A stretch of DNA of 64,000 nt from Halomonas salipaludis (GTDB lineage: Bacteria; Pseudomonadota; Gammaproteobacteria; Pseudomonadales; Halomonadaceae): NCBI RefSeq assembly GCF_002286975.1, contig NZ_NSKB01000004.1, positions 372,001 through 436,000 on the forward strand, given 5' to 3'. Below the pieces are notes generated by a model, which was given only the letters and a program-made list of their open reading frames with translations, made no database searches and had not been told where the DNA came from. Shown here piece by piece: positions 11,475 through 20,983 of this stretch. Positions within the stretch are counted from its first letter, which is position 1, and every line of letters starts with the position of its first letter. The translations under genes and the position numbers were made by a program.

Positions 11475-12389
11475 ATGATTCCCGAGTCGCTGCGCGCGCT
11501 GCTCGACGCTACCCGCGGCCAGCGTCGCACCGAATGGTCCGGTCGCGAGGTGTGGCTGGCCAACGAGTCCTGGGGCGAGCTTGCCGTCTCGCTGCAGGGC
11601 GCCCAGGTGTTACATTTTCTACCCTCGCCCGACGCCGCAACAGCTGAAGGCTCTCGCCCCACCGACGAGGACGGCTGGCTATGGGTAACGCCGACACCCC
11701 AGAGGCTGCCCGGGGCGATTCGTGGCGGGATTCCGCTGTGCTGGCCGTGGTTTGCCGATGAGCACACCGCCGACGAGTCGCCGGACCGCTCGGGGCCGAT
11801 GCACGGCCCGGCACGCAAGGCCGACTGGACGCTGGAGGCCGTCGACGAGCACGATGGCGGCGTCGAGCTGCACCTGTCGCCAGCCACCAGGCTGCATAGC
11901 CAACTAGTGCCGCGGGCAGTGATCCAGGCCAACGCCCAGCGCCTGCATGTCGAGCTGATCACCGAGCATCGCGGCGAGACGCCGATCAAGTTCAGCGCCG
12001 CCCTGCACAGCTACTTCGCCGTCGGCGAGGTTCACCAGTGCCGCGTCGAGGGACTGGCCGGCGCCCGCTACCTGGACAAGCTGGCCGGCTTCGCCGAACG
12101 CGAGCAGCAGGGCGAACTCGGCGTACGCGGGCCGCTGGATCGCATCTACCACTCCAACCGCGAAGTGCTGCTCGACGACGGCCGCCGCCGCCTGCGTATC
12201 GCCAAGCAGGGCAGCGACTCCACCGTGGTCTGGCATCCCGATGCCGCCCTGCCCGACGATACCCCCGTTGATGCCGGTCGCCACTTCCTGTGCATCGAGG
12301 CCGCCTGCACGCGCCTCGACCCGGTATGGCTGGTGCCCGGCGCCCAGCATCTGCTGGGCACCACCCTGAGCCTGGAGCCGCAGTCATGA
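11475..12389 (+). CDS. D-hexose-6-phosphate mutarotase (YeaD-like aldose 1-epimerase)
   Basis: Interconverts anomers of glucose-6-phosphate. 304 aa. Family features are the stretch GGIPLCWPWF with the nearby HGPARKADW, a C-terminal IEAA and the conserved histidine in FSAALHSYFAVG. AGAGGAGG lies upstream of the ATG. Its location directly after glk fits a role in clearing anomers made by glucokinase. Confidence 0.9.
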   Translation: MIPESLRALLDATRGQRRTEWSGREVWLANESWGELAVSLQGAQVLHFLPSPDAATAEGSRPTDEDGWLWVTPTPQRLPGAIRGGIPLCWPWFADEHTADESPDRSGPMHGPARKADWTLEAVDEHDGGVELHLSPATRLHSQLVPRAVIQANAQRLHVELITEHRGETPIKFSAALHSYFAVGEVHQCRVEGLAGARYLDKLAGFAEREQQGELGVRGPLDRIYHSNREVLLDDGRRRLRIAKQGSDSTVVWHPDAALPDDTPVDAGRHFLCIEAACTRLDPVWLVPGAQHLLGTTLSLEPQS

Positions 12390-13267
12390 ACGCCAGCGAT
12401 GCGCCACAGATCGATGCCCCCTTCCTGCTCGGCATGATGCGCCTGCACGAGCGCGAGGAGCTGCACGCCCCCGAGCGGCTGGCCGACTGGATCGAGGCAC
12501 GCCTCGACCAGGGCCTGGACTGGTTCGATCACGCCGACATCTACGGCGACCGCCGTGCCGAGACGCTGTTCGGCGACGCGCTGCGCGCTCGCCCGAGCCT
12601 CGCCGAGCGGGTCAAGGTAGTCACCAAGGCGAGTATCGTCACCCCCAGCCGCGATCCCTCCAGCTACGGCGTCAAGCACTACGACAGCTCGCCGGCCTAC
12701 CTCAATGCCGCCATCGATGGCTCGCTAACGCGGCTCGGCGTGGCGCGCCTCGACCACTTCCTGCTGCATCGTCCCGACCCGCTGATGGAGGTCGAGGCTA
12801 CCGCCGCCGCCCTGGATGACGCCATCGATGCCGGCAAGCTGGGTGCAGTGGGCGTCTCCAACTTCCTGCCCGAGCAGTGGCGCCGCCTGCAGGGCGCCAT
12901 GCGCCATCGTCTGGCCTGTCATCAACTGCAGCTGTCGCTGGCCCACCCCGAGCCGCTGTTCGATGGCCTGTTCGACGCCCTGATCCGCGACGGCCTGCGG
13001 CCCCTGGCCTGGTCGCCGCTGGGCGGCGGGGTGGTGTTCGAGGACGTGCTCGGTGAGTGCCTGTCGCGGCTCTCGCCGCAGTTCGAGACCAGTGCCGCTG
13101 GCCTGGCCCTGGCCTGGCTACGCGCCCTGCCCGGCTCACCGGTGCCAGTGATCGGCACCCTGCGCGGCGAACGCATCGAGGAGCTCAGGGACGGCGCCAA
13201 GCTCACCCTCGAGCGCAGCACCTGGTATGCCCTGCTCGAGGAGGCGCGCAGCGAGCGAGTCGCCTGA
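12386..13267 (+). CDS. aldo/keto reductase family oxidoreductase
   Basis: NADPH-dependent reductase of the AKR superfamily, 293 aa, similar to E. coli YdhF. Seen in the sequence: WFDHADIYGDRRAETLFG with catalytic Asp and Tyr, a conserved lysine in VVTKASI, a histidine in FLLHRPDP, and the C-terminal coenzyme region with PVIGTLRGERIEE. The substrate is unknown. The ATG overlaps the mutarotase stop as ATGA, which fixes the start although the frame stays open upstream. Confidence 0.88.
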   Translation: MNASDAPQIDAPFLLGMMRLHEREELHAPERLADWIEARLDQGLDWFDHADIYGDRRAETLFGDALRARPSLAERVKVVTKASIVTPSRDPSSYGVKHYDSSPAYLNAAIDGSLTRLGVARLDHFLLHRPDPLMEVEATAAALDDAIDAGKLGAVGVSNFLPEQWRRLQGAMRHRLACHQLQLSLAHPEPLFDGLFDALIRDGLRPLAWSPLGGGVVFEDVLGECLSRLSPQFETSAAGLALAWLRALPGSPVPVIGTLRGERIEELRDGAKLTLERSTWYALLEEARSERVA

Positions 13268-13387
13268 GCGACTCGCCGCCCTAGGCTGGCTCGCGGGCGC
13301 AAAGATGACACGATTCACTTTTCATAGAATGCTGACATTGCCGCCGATCTCGCCTATCGACGACACCTACAACAACAGGAGACACGC

Positions 13388-15061
13388 ATGTTCCAACTGA
13401 CCCGAAGTGTGATCTGGCAAGCCCTCGAGCGGCTGCACCAGCAGACCCGTGACGACCGCATCCGCGACTATTTCCGCGCCGACCCGCAGCGCTTCGAGCA
13501 GATGAGCCTGCGCGTCGGCGGTCTGTTTCTCGACTACTCCAAGCACCAGGTCTCCGATCAGGTGCTCGCCAAGCTGCTCGAACTGGCCGACCACTCGGCG
13601 CTGGTGCAGCGCCGCGCTCAGATGTTCTCCGGCGATATCATCAACGTCACCGAAGACCGCCCGGTGCTGCACACCGCGTTGCGCAACCTCAGCGACGAGC
13701 CGGTCTACGTCGACGGCGAGGACGTGATGCCTGAGATTCAGCGCACCCGCGAGCAGATCAAGCGCTTCTCCGAGGCGGTGCGCAGCGGCGAATGGAAGGG
13801 CTATAGCGGCAAGCGTATCAAGGACGTGGTCAATATCGGCATCGGCGGTTCGGATCTCGGCCCCAACATGGCCTGCCGGGCGCTGCTCAAGTATCGCCAC
13901 CCGGAGCTCAGCTTCCACTTCGTCTCCAACGTCGACGGCACCCATATCCAGAAGGTGCTTAGCCGCCTCGACCCGGCCACCACCCTATTCATCGTCTCGA
14001 CCAAGACCTTCTCCACCCAGGAGACGCTGCTCAACGCCAAGAGCGCACGCCGTTGGTTCCTCGACAACGCCGGCGAAGACGCCGACGTCGGTGCCCACTT
14101 CATCGCCGCCTCCACCAACCGCCGCGCGGCCATGGCGTTCGGCATCCGCGAGGAGAACGTCTTCGAATTCTGGGCTTGGGTCGGCGGGCGCTACTCGATG
14201 TGGTCCTCCATCGGCCTGCCGATCGCGCTGTCGATCGGCTTCGAGGGTTTCATGGAGCTGCTCGAGGGCGCCCATGAGATGGACCGCCACTTCATCGAGG
14301 CGCCGTTTGCCGAGAACATGCCGGTGCTGATGGCGTTGATCGGCATCTGGTACATCAATTTCGTCGGTGCCGAGACTCAGGCCGTGGTGCCCTACGACCA
14401 GGCCCTGCATCAGCTGCCGTCGTTCCTGCAGCAGCTCGACATGGAGTCCAACGGCAAGTCGGTGGATATCTTCGGCCATCCGGTCAACTACAAGACCGGG
14501 CCGATCGTCTGGGGCCAGACCGGTTCCAACGGCCAGCACGCCTTCTTCCAGCTGCTGCATCAGGGCACTCGCTACGTGCCCATCGACTTCATCGCCTCGC
14601 TCAAGCCCGAACCCGGCTTCGAGGATCACCACTTCGCGCTGCTGACTAACATGCTGGCCCAGGCCAATGCCTTCATGGAGGGCAGCCAGGGCGACAACCA
14701 GGAGCATGGCCAGCATGACCCCTACAGCTGCCCCGGCAACCGCCCGTCGAGCACCCTGCTGCTGGATGAACTGACGCCCAAGAACCTCGGCGCGTTGATC
14801 GCGCTCTACGAGCACAAGGTGTTTGTCCAGGGCGTGATCTGGAACATCAACTCCTTCGACCAGTGGGGTGTGCAGCTCGGCAAGCGTATCGCCGGCGAGA
14901 TCAGCGAACGCATCGACACCAACGCCAGCGACTTCGACGCCTCGACCCAGGGGCTGCTGCAACTGGTGCGCGACCATTTTCCCCATCACGCCACCTCCGC
15001 CAACGACAAGGCCAAGGCCAAGACCAAAGGCAAGGGTGGCAAGCAGGAGACCTCCTCATGA
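13388..15061 (+). CDS. pgi: glucose-6-phosphate isomerase
   Basis: Interconverts glucose-6-phosphate and fructose-6-phosphate. 557 aa, with the PGI signature VNIGIGGSDLGPNMACRAL, WVGGRYSMWSSIGLPIAL, and DQWGVQLGKR near the C-terminus. The last 20 residues form a Lys-rich tail. AACAGGAGAC precedes the start. The stop overlaps the fructokinase start. It allows fructose-derived carbon to enter the Entner-Doudoroff pathway in an organism that seems to lack a classical phosphofructokinase route here. Confidence 0.97.
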   Translation: MFQLTRSVIWQALERLHQQTRDDRIRDYFRADPQRFEQMSLRVGGLFLDYSKHQVSDQVLAKLLELADHSALVQRRAQMFSGDIINVTEDRPVLHTALRNLSDEPVYVDGEDVMPEIQRTREQIKRFSEAVRSGEWKGYSGKRIKDVVNIGIGGSDLGPNMACRALLKYRHPELSFHFVSNVDGTHIQKVLSRLDPATTLFIVSTKTFSTQETLLNAKSARRWFLDNAGEDADVGAHFIAASTNRRAAMAFGIREENVFEFWAWVGGRYSMWSSIGLPIALSIGFEGFMELLEGAHEMDRHFIEAPFAENMPVLMALIGIWYINFVGAETQAVVPYDQALHQLPSFLQQLDMESNGKSVDIFGHPVNYKTGPIVWGQTGSNGQHAFFQLLHQGTRYVPIDFIASLKPEPGFEDHHFALLTNMLAQANAFMEGSQGDNQEHGQHDPYSCPGNRPSSTLLLDELTPKNLGALIALYEHKVFVQGVIWNINSFDQWGVQLGKRIAGEISERIDTNASDFDASTQGLLQLVRDHFPHHATSANDKAKAKTKGKGGKQETSS

Positions 15062-16017
15062 TGCCGGTCATCGCCTTCGGCGAAGCCCTCGTCGACATGC
15101 TCTCCAGCCGCCTCGGTGACGCCGGGGACGGCGCCGCCGAGACCTTCACCCCCTACGCCGGCGGCGCCCCGGCCAATGTTGCAGTGGCCTGCGCGCGGCT
15201 TGGCGTGCCCAGCCGCTTCCTGGGCATGCTCGGCGACGACTACTTCGGCGACTTCCTGGCCGCCGAGCTCGCCGCCCATGACGTCGATACCAGCGGCGTG
15301 GTGCGCACCCGCCAGGCGCGTACGGCGCTGGCCTTCGTCTCCCGCGATGCGGCAGGAGAGCGCACCTTCGACTTCTACCGCCCGCCCGCCGCCGATCTGC
15401 TCTACCGCCTCGAACACCTGCCGGCGGGGATCTTCGCCGAGCCGGCCATCGTGCACTTCTGCACCAATAGCCTCACCGAGCCCGAGATCGCCGACACCAC
15501 CCTGGCCATGGCCGAGATGGCGGCCAAGTCCGGTTCGCTGGTCAGCGTCGACGCCAATTTGCGTCACAATCTGTGGGACGCGGGCAGTGCCGACATCAGC
15601 CTGGTGACCGAACTGCTCGACCGCGCCCAGTTGATCAAGCTGTCACGCGACGAGCTCGACTACCTGCGTGCCGACCACCCCGCCGACGCCTGGATCAATG
15701 AGCGCCTGGCCCGCGGGGTTAGGCTGGCGGTGATCACCGATGGCCCTGGCAAGGTCGAGGCATTCTGCGCCGGTCAGCACCTCGAGGTAACGCCACCCAG
15801 CGTTCAGGCAGTGGATACCACCGCCGGCGGCGACGCCTTCATCGGCGGCCTGCTGGCGATGCTCGCCGAGACAGCGGGCGACGACTGGTGGCACGACGCA
15901 GCGCGGCTTACCGGCTATCTGGAGGTAGCGTGCCACTGCGGCGCCCATGCGGTGACGCGTCCTGGCGCCTATGCCGCGCTACCCGACCGCCAGGATCTGG
16001 AACGCCTGAGACGCTGA
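15058..16017 (+). CDS. fructokinase (PfkB/ribokinase family carbohydrate kinase)
   Basis: ATP-dependent sugar kinase of the PfkB family, 319 aa. Signature 1 GGAPANVAVACARLG and signature 2 DTTAGGDAFIGGLL, with the catalytic Asp, are intact. Similarity to bacterial fructokinases (IAFGEALVDMLS start, FVSRDAAGERTFDFYR) suggests fructose as substrate, an inference. The start ATG overlaps the pgi TGA, so kinase and isomerase are coupled. Confidence 0.9.
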   Translation: MMPVIAFGEALVDMLSSRLGDAGDGAAETFTPYAGGAPANVAVACARLGVPSRFLGMLGDDYFGDFLAAELAAHDVDTSGVVRTRQARTALAFVSRDAAGERTFDFYRPPAADLLYRLEHLPAGIFAEPAIVHFCTNSLTEPEIADTTLAMAEMAAKSGSLVSVDANLRHNLWDAGSADISLVTELLDRAQLIKLSRDELDYLRADHPADAWINERLARGVRLAVITDGPGKVEAFCAGQHLEVTPPSVQAVDTTAGGDAFIGGLLAMLAETAGDDWWHDAARLTGYLEVACHCGAHAVTRPGAYAALPDRQDLERLRR

Positions 16018-16178
16018 GTAACGACGCCAGGCGATTGCCGGATACCTCGTACAGCTGCGAGGACAGCACCGCTCGTCGCTCGCGCGTACGGGCATTAGTG
16101 AAGGCTTGCACATATCGCACGGCCGGGCCGCTTGCTCGAATACCGCGCGAATCTCCTCAGCAGGGCGACTGAACGGCT

Positions 16179-17261
16179 TCAGGCCACCTGCGAGGTAGGG
16201 TGCCAGGCAATGCGCTCGCCGCTATCGGCAGCGAAGAGATGGACCTTGGTGAGGTCCACCGCCAGATGGATGGTCTCGCCCGGGTGCACATCGTGCCGCT
16301 CGCGGAACACCACGGTGACGTTCTGATCACCGAGCCGGGCCACCACGTGGATCTCGGCGCCGGTGGGCTCCACGGAGATCACCTCAACGGGGACGCCCTC
16401 ATCGGCCAGGGTGATGTCCTCGGGGCGAATGCCGTAGATGGTTTCTCCCGGGTGCGTCGAGACATCCAGCTCGCCCAGCGGCATGTGACCGCCACCGCGC
16501 ACCTCGAACTGGCCGTGGTCACGTGGCCAGCCATGGATCAGATTCATCCCCGGGCTCCCCATGAAGCTCGCCACGAAGAGATTGGCAGGTCGGTCGTAGA
16601 GCTCCAGCGGGGTGCCCATCTGCTGCACATAGCCTTGGTGCAGAACGACGATACGGTCGGCCATGGTCATCGCTTCGATCTGGTCGTGGGTAACGTAGAC
16701 GGTGGTGGTCTTGAGACGCTGGTGGAGCGCCTTGATTTCTGTGCGCATGGAGACACGCAGCTTGGCGTCGAGGTTGGAGAGTGGCTCATCGAACAGGAAG
16801 ACCTGGGGATCACGGACAATGGCGCGCCCCATGGCAACCCGCTGGCGCTGGCCGCCGGAGAGTTCACGCGGGTAGCGTTTCAGCAACGGACCGAGATTGA
16901 GAATATCGGCCGCCGCCTGCACTTTCTCCTCGATCTGTGCCTTGGGGATCTTGGACAGCTTGAGCGCAAAGCCCATGTTCTCGGCCACGGTCATGTGCGG
17001 GTAGAGGGCATAGCTCTGGAAGACCATGGCGATATCGCGAGCCTTGGGCGGCATGTCGTTGACCACCGTGTCGCCGATCTGCACATCGCCGCCGCTGATC
17101 GATTCGAGGCCGGCAATCATTCGCAGCAGGGTCGACTTGCCACAACCAGAAGGGCCGACGAGGATGACGAATTCCCCATCGTTGATCTCGATGTTCACGC
17201 CGTGAATGACCTCTTCATTGCCGAAGCGCTTCTGGATATTGTGCAGCTTAATGTTAGCCAT
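16179..17261 (-). CDS. sugar ABC transporter ATP-binding protein (UgpC/MsmK type)
   Basis: Cytoplasmic ATPase of a CUT1-type sugar importer, 360 aa. Walker A GPSGCGKST, Q-loop FQSYALYPHMTV, signature [15 protein letters not shown], Walker B VFLFDEPLSNLDA and H-loop THDQIEAM are intact. The C-terminal TOBE/OB region (about 240-360) is present. The gene is divergent from the binding protein and permease genes at 17.7-20.9 kb, and its role as their energising subunit is inferred from the shared 435-bp regulatory region. Confidence 0.95.
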   Translation of the reverse strand: MANIKLHNIQKRFGNEEVIHGVNIEINDGEFVILVGPSGCGKSTLLRMIAGLESISGGDVQIGDTVVNDMPPKARDIAMVFQSYALYPHMTVAENMGFALKLSKIPKAQIEEKVQAAADILNLGPLLKRYPRELSGGQRQRVAMGRAIVRDPQVFLFDEPLSNLDAKLRVSMRTEIKALHQRLKTTTVYVTHDQIEAMTMADRIVVLHQGYVQQMGTPLELYDRPANLFVASFMGSPGMNLIHGWPRDHGQFEVRGGGHMPLGELDVSTHPGETIYGIRPEDITLADEGVPVEVISVEPTGAEIHVVARLGDQNVTVVFRERHDVHPGETIHLAVDLTKVHLFAADSGERIAWHPTSQVA

Positions 17262-17696
17262 GATTGTTATATCCCACTTTAGTCTATTTAATGAATTTTT
17301 CTCGACCAGAAGATCTCGACGCCGGCTGCATAACTAGACATTGGTCTAACACTTGACCGTCGCCAGCTGTCTCGAGTTCCTTATTAGCCGGGCCCATTCA
17401 AGGCCTCATTCATCCTCAACCACCTTATCAACCCATTGTTTTCAAAGCTTTTCAATATTGAGATGCAGGCTGCTTCCGGTGCCCATACCTATGCGCGACT
17501 GCCTCCCCGTCACTCCCACCATAGCGTATTAATAACGCTTGATGACACGATTCTGCAAATCCACTATGTTTATGGATAGGCGCCTGGTTAAGTGACCTGC
17601 GCCAACGCCATAGCGCTTCTGAATATCGCACGAGTATTCGGGCCAAACGCTAAACCCGACATGCTGTACAACAACAATCGTGATGGGGAAGGTTCC
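17262..17696. promoter_or_regulatory. divergent sugar-ABC control region with two small dyads
   Basis: This 435-bp region separates the divergent ATPase and binding-protein genes and is clearly less GC-rich than its neighbours. Two dyads are visible: TAGAC-ATTG-GTCTA at 17335-17348, and AGCGT-N7-ACGCT around 17523-17539. Either could be an operator for a repressor. No regulator gene is adjacent. GGGGAAGG serves as ribosome-binding site for the downstream gene. Confidence 0.4.
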
Positions 17697-19061
17697 ATGA
17701 CAACAACACGACTGCTCACCGCCACAAGCCTCGGCTTGGCCATGGCTACCACAGGCCTGACCACAGCGGTGGCCGACGACATCACCATTCGCTGGGCACT
17801 GCACCCCGGCGAGGAGGCCGATGCCGTCATCGACCACTTCGCTCCCGAATATGAGCGCCAGACCGGAGTACGCATCGAAGGCGAGATCCTGCCGCCCGAT
17901 CAGCTGCGTGACCGCATGTCGATCGAAGCCATCGGCGGTACCGGTCGCTGGGACATGGGCTATCACAGCCCTGGCTGGTTCGGCAGCTTCCGCGATCACG
18001 TCGTCGATCTGACACCCTATATCGAGGAGTACGATTTCGACCTCGATGCCTATCCGGAGTTGATTCGCCGCTCGCACATGGAGAGCAGTGCGCGTCCCGG
18101 CGAGATCATCGCCCTGCCGACCACCCCGGCGGCGCCGATGCTGATTGCCCGGGAGGATTTCTTCGAGCACCCCGACGAGCAGGCCGCCTTCGAGGAGCAG
18201 TACGGTCGCGCGCTGGAAGTCCCCAACACCTGGCAGGAGCTGTACGAGGTCGCTGAGTTCTTTACCCGCGAAGCCGGCGAAACCGTTGCCGGCGAGACGC
18301 TCGAGCAGGACCTGTATGGCTGGACTGACGCCCTCGGTTCGGGCAGCGGTGTGGCGCGCAGCTTTATCGTAATGCTCTACTCCACCGGCCTCGAGGGCTG
18401 GGACGAGGAGTATCAGACCGATCTCGACCACCCGATTCTGGTCGAAGCTGCCGAGCTGTTCGTCGACTTGGCCAACGATGTCGCCCCGCCGGCCGCGCGC
18501 AACTGGGACTTCCTCGAAGGCCTCAGCTACTTCCGCGACGGCCGCCTGGCCATGGCCACCATGTGGCCCCAGGGACTGGGCACCGTGGAAGATGCCAGCG
18601 GCGTCGCTGCCGGCAACGTCCTGTATCAACCGCTCCCGGCCTTCGAAGGCAATCTCAAGGACTATGAGCAGGGCGTGCCCTTCCTCGGCGGTGGCGGTGT
18701 GTTCATCTTCGATACGCCGAACTCGGAAGAGGCCTTCAAGTTCCTCAAGTGGATGCTGCAGGACAACGAGATCGAGTGGGGCGAGCGTACCCAGCAGTTC
18801 TCCCGTGAGGCGCACTTCTCCAGCGAGGAGCTGCGCGGCCTCGAGGACCACTACGAGCGCTTCCTGCCAGCCTACGAGCAGGTCCTCGAGCAGGTCTTCG
18901 TGCGCCAGGGCATTCCCGAGTACGGTACCGTCATGTGGCAGGGCACCGTGGATTTCGCCACCGATGTCCTGAGCGGTGACATGACCCCTGAGCAGGCCCA
19001 GGACCGTTGGGTCAGGAACATGGAGCGCACCTTCCAGCGTGCCGGCTACCTCGAGAGATAA
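17697..19061 (+). CDS. extracellular sugar-binding protein of ABC transporter
   Basis: Periplasmic solute-binding protein (454 aa, family 1 extracellular binding protein). MTTTRLLTATSLGLAMATTGLTTAVA forms a cleavable signal peptide ending near residue 26. The mature part begins DDITIRWALHPGEEAD. Downstream are two CUT1-type permeases. The ATG at 17697 follows GGGGAAGG; the longer open frame adds residues before the signal peptide and was rejected. The sugar is not identifiable from sequence alone. Confidence 0.9.
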   Translation: MTTTRLLTATSLGLAMATTGLTTAVADDITIRWALHPGEEADAVIDHFAPEYERQTGVRIEGEILPPDQLRDRMSIEAIGGTGRWDMGYHSPGWFGSFRDHVVDLTPYIEEYDFDLDAYPELIRRSHMESSARPGEIIALPTTPAAPMLIAREDFFEHPDEQAAFEEQYGRALEVPNTWQELYEVAEFFTREAGETVAGETLEQDLYGWTDALGSGSGVARSFIVMLYSTGLEGWDEEYQTDLDHPILVEAAELFVDLANDVAPPAARNWDFLEGLSYFRDGRLAMATMWPQGLGTVEDASGVAAGNVLYQPLPAFEGNLKDYEQGVPFLGGGGVFIFDTPNSEEAFKFLKWMLQDNEIEWGERTQQFSREAHFSSEELRGLEDHYERFLPAYEQVLEQVFVRQGIPEYGTVMWQGTVDFATDVLSGDMTPEQAQDRWVRNMERTFQRAGYLER

Positions 19062-19071
19062 GAGGCCCAAT

Positions 19072-19095
19072 GCCAGCCGGCGCTGCCCGGCTGGC
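19072..19095 (+). other. intergenic hairpin between binding protein and permease genes
   Basis: A perfect 9-bp GC-rich stem with a 6-nt loop starts 11 bases after the binding-protein stop, and its pairing extends further with a CC bulge. There is no T tract. In such transporter operons a hairpin here usually stabilises the upstream mRNA or attenuates read-through, giving excess binding protein over permease. Confidence 0.6.
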
Positions 19096-19135
19096 CCATT
19101 GCCCGCAGATCCCGTGACCTTCCGAGGTATTTCCG

Positions 19136-20029
19136 ATGCAAAACAGTAGCCTCAATCGCTACACGCGAGGCTGGTATTTCGTGCTGCCCGGCCTGATCGC
19201 GATGCTGCTGATCGTCGCCTTCCCGCTGGCTATCGCCTTCCGCTTCAGCCTCCATGACGTTTTCCTCTACGACTTCGGTAACCAATGGTTCGTGGGCCTG
19301 GAGAACTACCTCTATGCCATCAACGATCCGCTGTTCATCAACTCGGTGCGCGTTACCGCCATCTTCACCGTGGCCAACACCCTGGGCTGCCTGGTCGTAG
19401 GGCTGCTGGTAGCCTTCCTGCTCAGCGGCAAGAAGATCCGCTTCAAGGCGGGCTGGATGGCGCTATTCCTGATGCCGTTCGTGATGACGCCGGTGATCGT
19501 CGGCATCACCTGGCGGCTATTTATGTGGGAGCCCGACTTCGGGGTAATCAATCAGGTGCTGGGGTTCTTCGGTGTCTCCGGCCCCTATTGGTTGACCGAC
19601 CGTTCAACGGCGCTTTTTGCCACGGCCCTGACCAACGCCTGGCACCTGACGCCGATGGCGATCCTGGTGCTTTATGCCGCCCTGACCACCATTCCCGACG
19701 AGACCTATGAGGCCGCACGAGTCGACGGTGCCGGCCCCTTCCAGACCCTGTGGTACGTGGTGTTGCCGATGATCCGCGCCCACATCCTGTTCGTGTCGAT
19801 CATCATCATGACCAGTGCCTTCCGCGAATTCGACATGGTGTTCACCATGACCGGCGGCGGCCCTGGGCGCTCGACCACGGTGATGAGCATCCTCGCCTAC
19901 AACCGTGGCATCGCCAACCAGGACATGGGCATGGCCAACACCATTGCTTTCACCATGTTCATGATCATGGCCGTAGTCGCCTGGCTCTACATCAAGGTCT
20001 ACAAGGTCAATAAGGAGGCCAGCTCATGA
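19136..20029 (+). CDS. sugar ABC transporter permease (MalF/UgpA type)
   Basis: 297-aa inner-membrane permease with six predicted membrane segments. The conserved cytoplasmic EAA loop reads YEAARVDGAGPFQTLWYVVLP, which contacts the ATPase. GAGGTATTTCC precedes the ATG. The stop overlaps the start of the second permease by four bases, so the two are made together. Confidence 0.93.
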   Translation: MQNSSLNRYTRGWYFVLPGLIAMLLIVAFPLAIAFRFSLHDVFLYDFGNQWFVGLENYLYAINDPLFINSVRVTAIFTVANTLGCLVVGLLVAFLLSGKKIRFKAGWMALFLMPFVMTPVIVGITWRLFMWEPDFGVINQVLGFFGVSGPYWLTDRSTALFATALTNAWHLTPMAILVLYAALTTIPDETYEAARVDGAGPFQTLWYVVLPMIRAHILFVSIIIMTSAFREFDMVFTMTGGGPGRSTTVMSILAYNRGIANQDMGMANTIAFTMFMIMAVVAWLYIKVYKVNKEASS

Positions 20030-20868
20030 ACCATCGTCAGAAGGGCCGGCTATTGCTGGGCGGGCAGTACGCGGGCCTTACGCTATGGCTGATCATCGCG
20101 CTGCTGCCACCGGTGATCCTGCTGGCCGCGGCCTTCAACGAAACCGCCATGTTCCGCTCGCCGCTGGCATTGCTGACCCTGCGCGACTTTACGCTCAACA
20201 ACTTCGCCACGGCCTTCAGTGCCGGCGACTTCTGGTTCTACTTCCGTAACAGCCTGATCATTTCGGTCGCCGCGGTGATCATCTCGGTGGTGGTCTGCGT
20301 GCCCATGGCCTATGGCCTCAACAAGCTGCGGCCGCGGGTGCGTGGCGCCCTCTCCTTCGCGGTACTGGCGATGCGCTTCCTGCCCCATGTGGTGCTGGCG
20401 CTGCCGCTGTTCCTGATCTTCGTCGATATCGGCCTGAGCGGGTCGCGCGTTGGCCTGCTGCTGGCGCACCTGGCGATCCACATCCCCTTCGCGGTGTGGA
20501 TGATGGTGGGGTTCTTCGAGAACGTCCCCAAGGAGATGGAGGAAGCCGCCATCGTCGACGGCTGTGGCCCCTGGAAACTGTTCTGGAGCATTTCACTGCC
20601 GGTGGTGAGGCCCGGTCTCAACGCCCTGGCGATCCTGGTGTTCATCATGTCGTGGAACGAGTACCTGTTCGCACTGTTCCTGGCCGGCAGCGATGCCCAG
20701 CCGCTGACCGTGGGGATCACGCGCTTCATGGGCGGCGTCGAGGCAGGTGCCCAGTACGGGGTGATTGCCGCCTACGCCAGCCTGATCGTGCTGCCGGTGA
20801 TCATCTTCGCCCTGCTCGCCAATCGCTATATTGTCTCCGGCATGACCGCCGGCGCGGTCAAGGGCTGA
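20026..20868 (+). CDS. sugar ABC transporter permease (MalG/UgpE type)
   Basis: 280-aa partner permease with six membrane segments and EAA loop MEEAAIVDGCGPWKLFWSISLP. ATGA overlap with the first permease. Together with the binding protein at 17.7 kb and the divergent ATPase at 16.2-17.3 kb this completes a CUT1 importer, placed beside sugar kinases and Entner-Doudoroff genes, which suggests a hexose or hexoside substrate. Confidence 0.93.
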   Translation: MNHRQKGRLLLGGQYAGLTLWLIIALLPPVILLAAAFNETAMFRSPLALLTLRDFTLNNFATAFSAGDFWFYFRNSLIISVAAVIISVVVCVPMAYGLNKLRPRVRGALSFAVLAMRFLPHVVLALPLFLIFVDIGLSGSRVGLLLAHLAIHIPFAVWMMVGFFENVPKEMEEAAIVDGCGPWKLFWSISLPVVRPGLNALAILVFIMSWNEYLFALFLAGSDAQPLTVGITRFMGGVEAGAQYGVIAAYASLIVLPVIIFALLANRYIVSGMTAGAVKG

Positions 20869-20983
20869 ACGAGGCGCGTCTAGGGGATAAAGAATCACGG
20901 TAAACTGTCGATATATTCCATGACGCCGCATGACTCGGCGGCCGGTCCGCCTCGGCCGGCCGGGAGAGTCGACAGGAGAGCCC

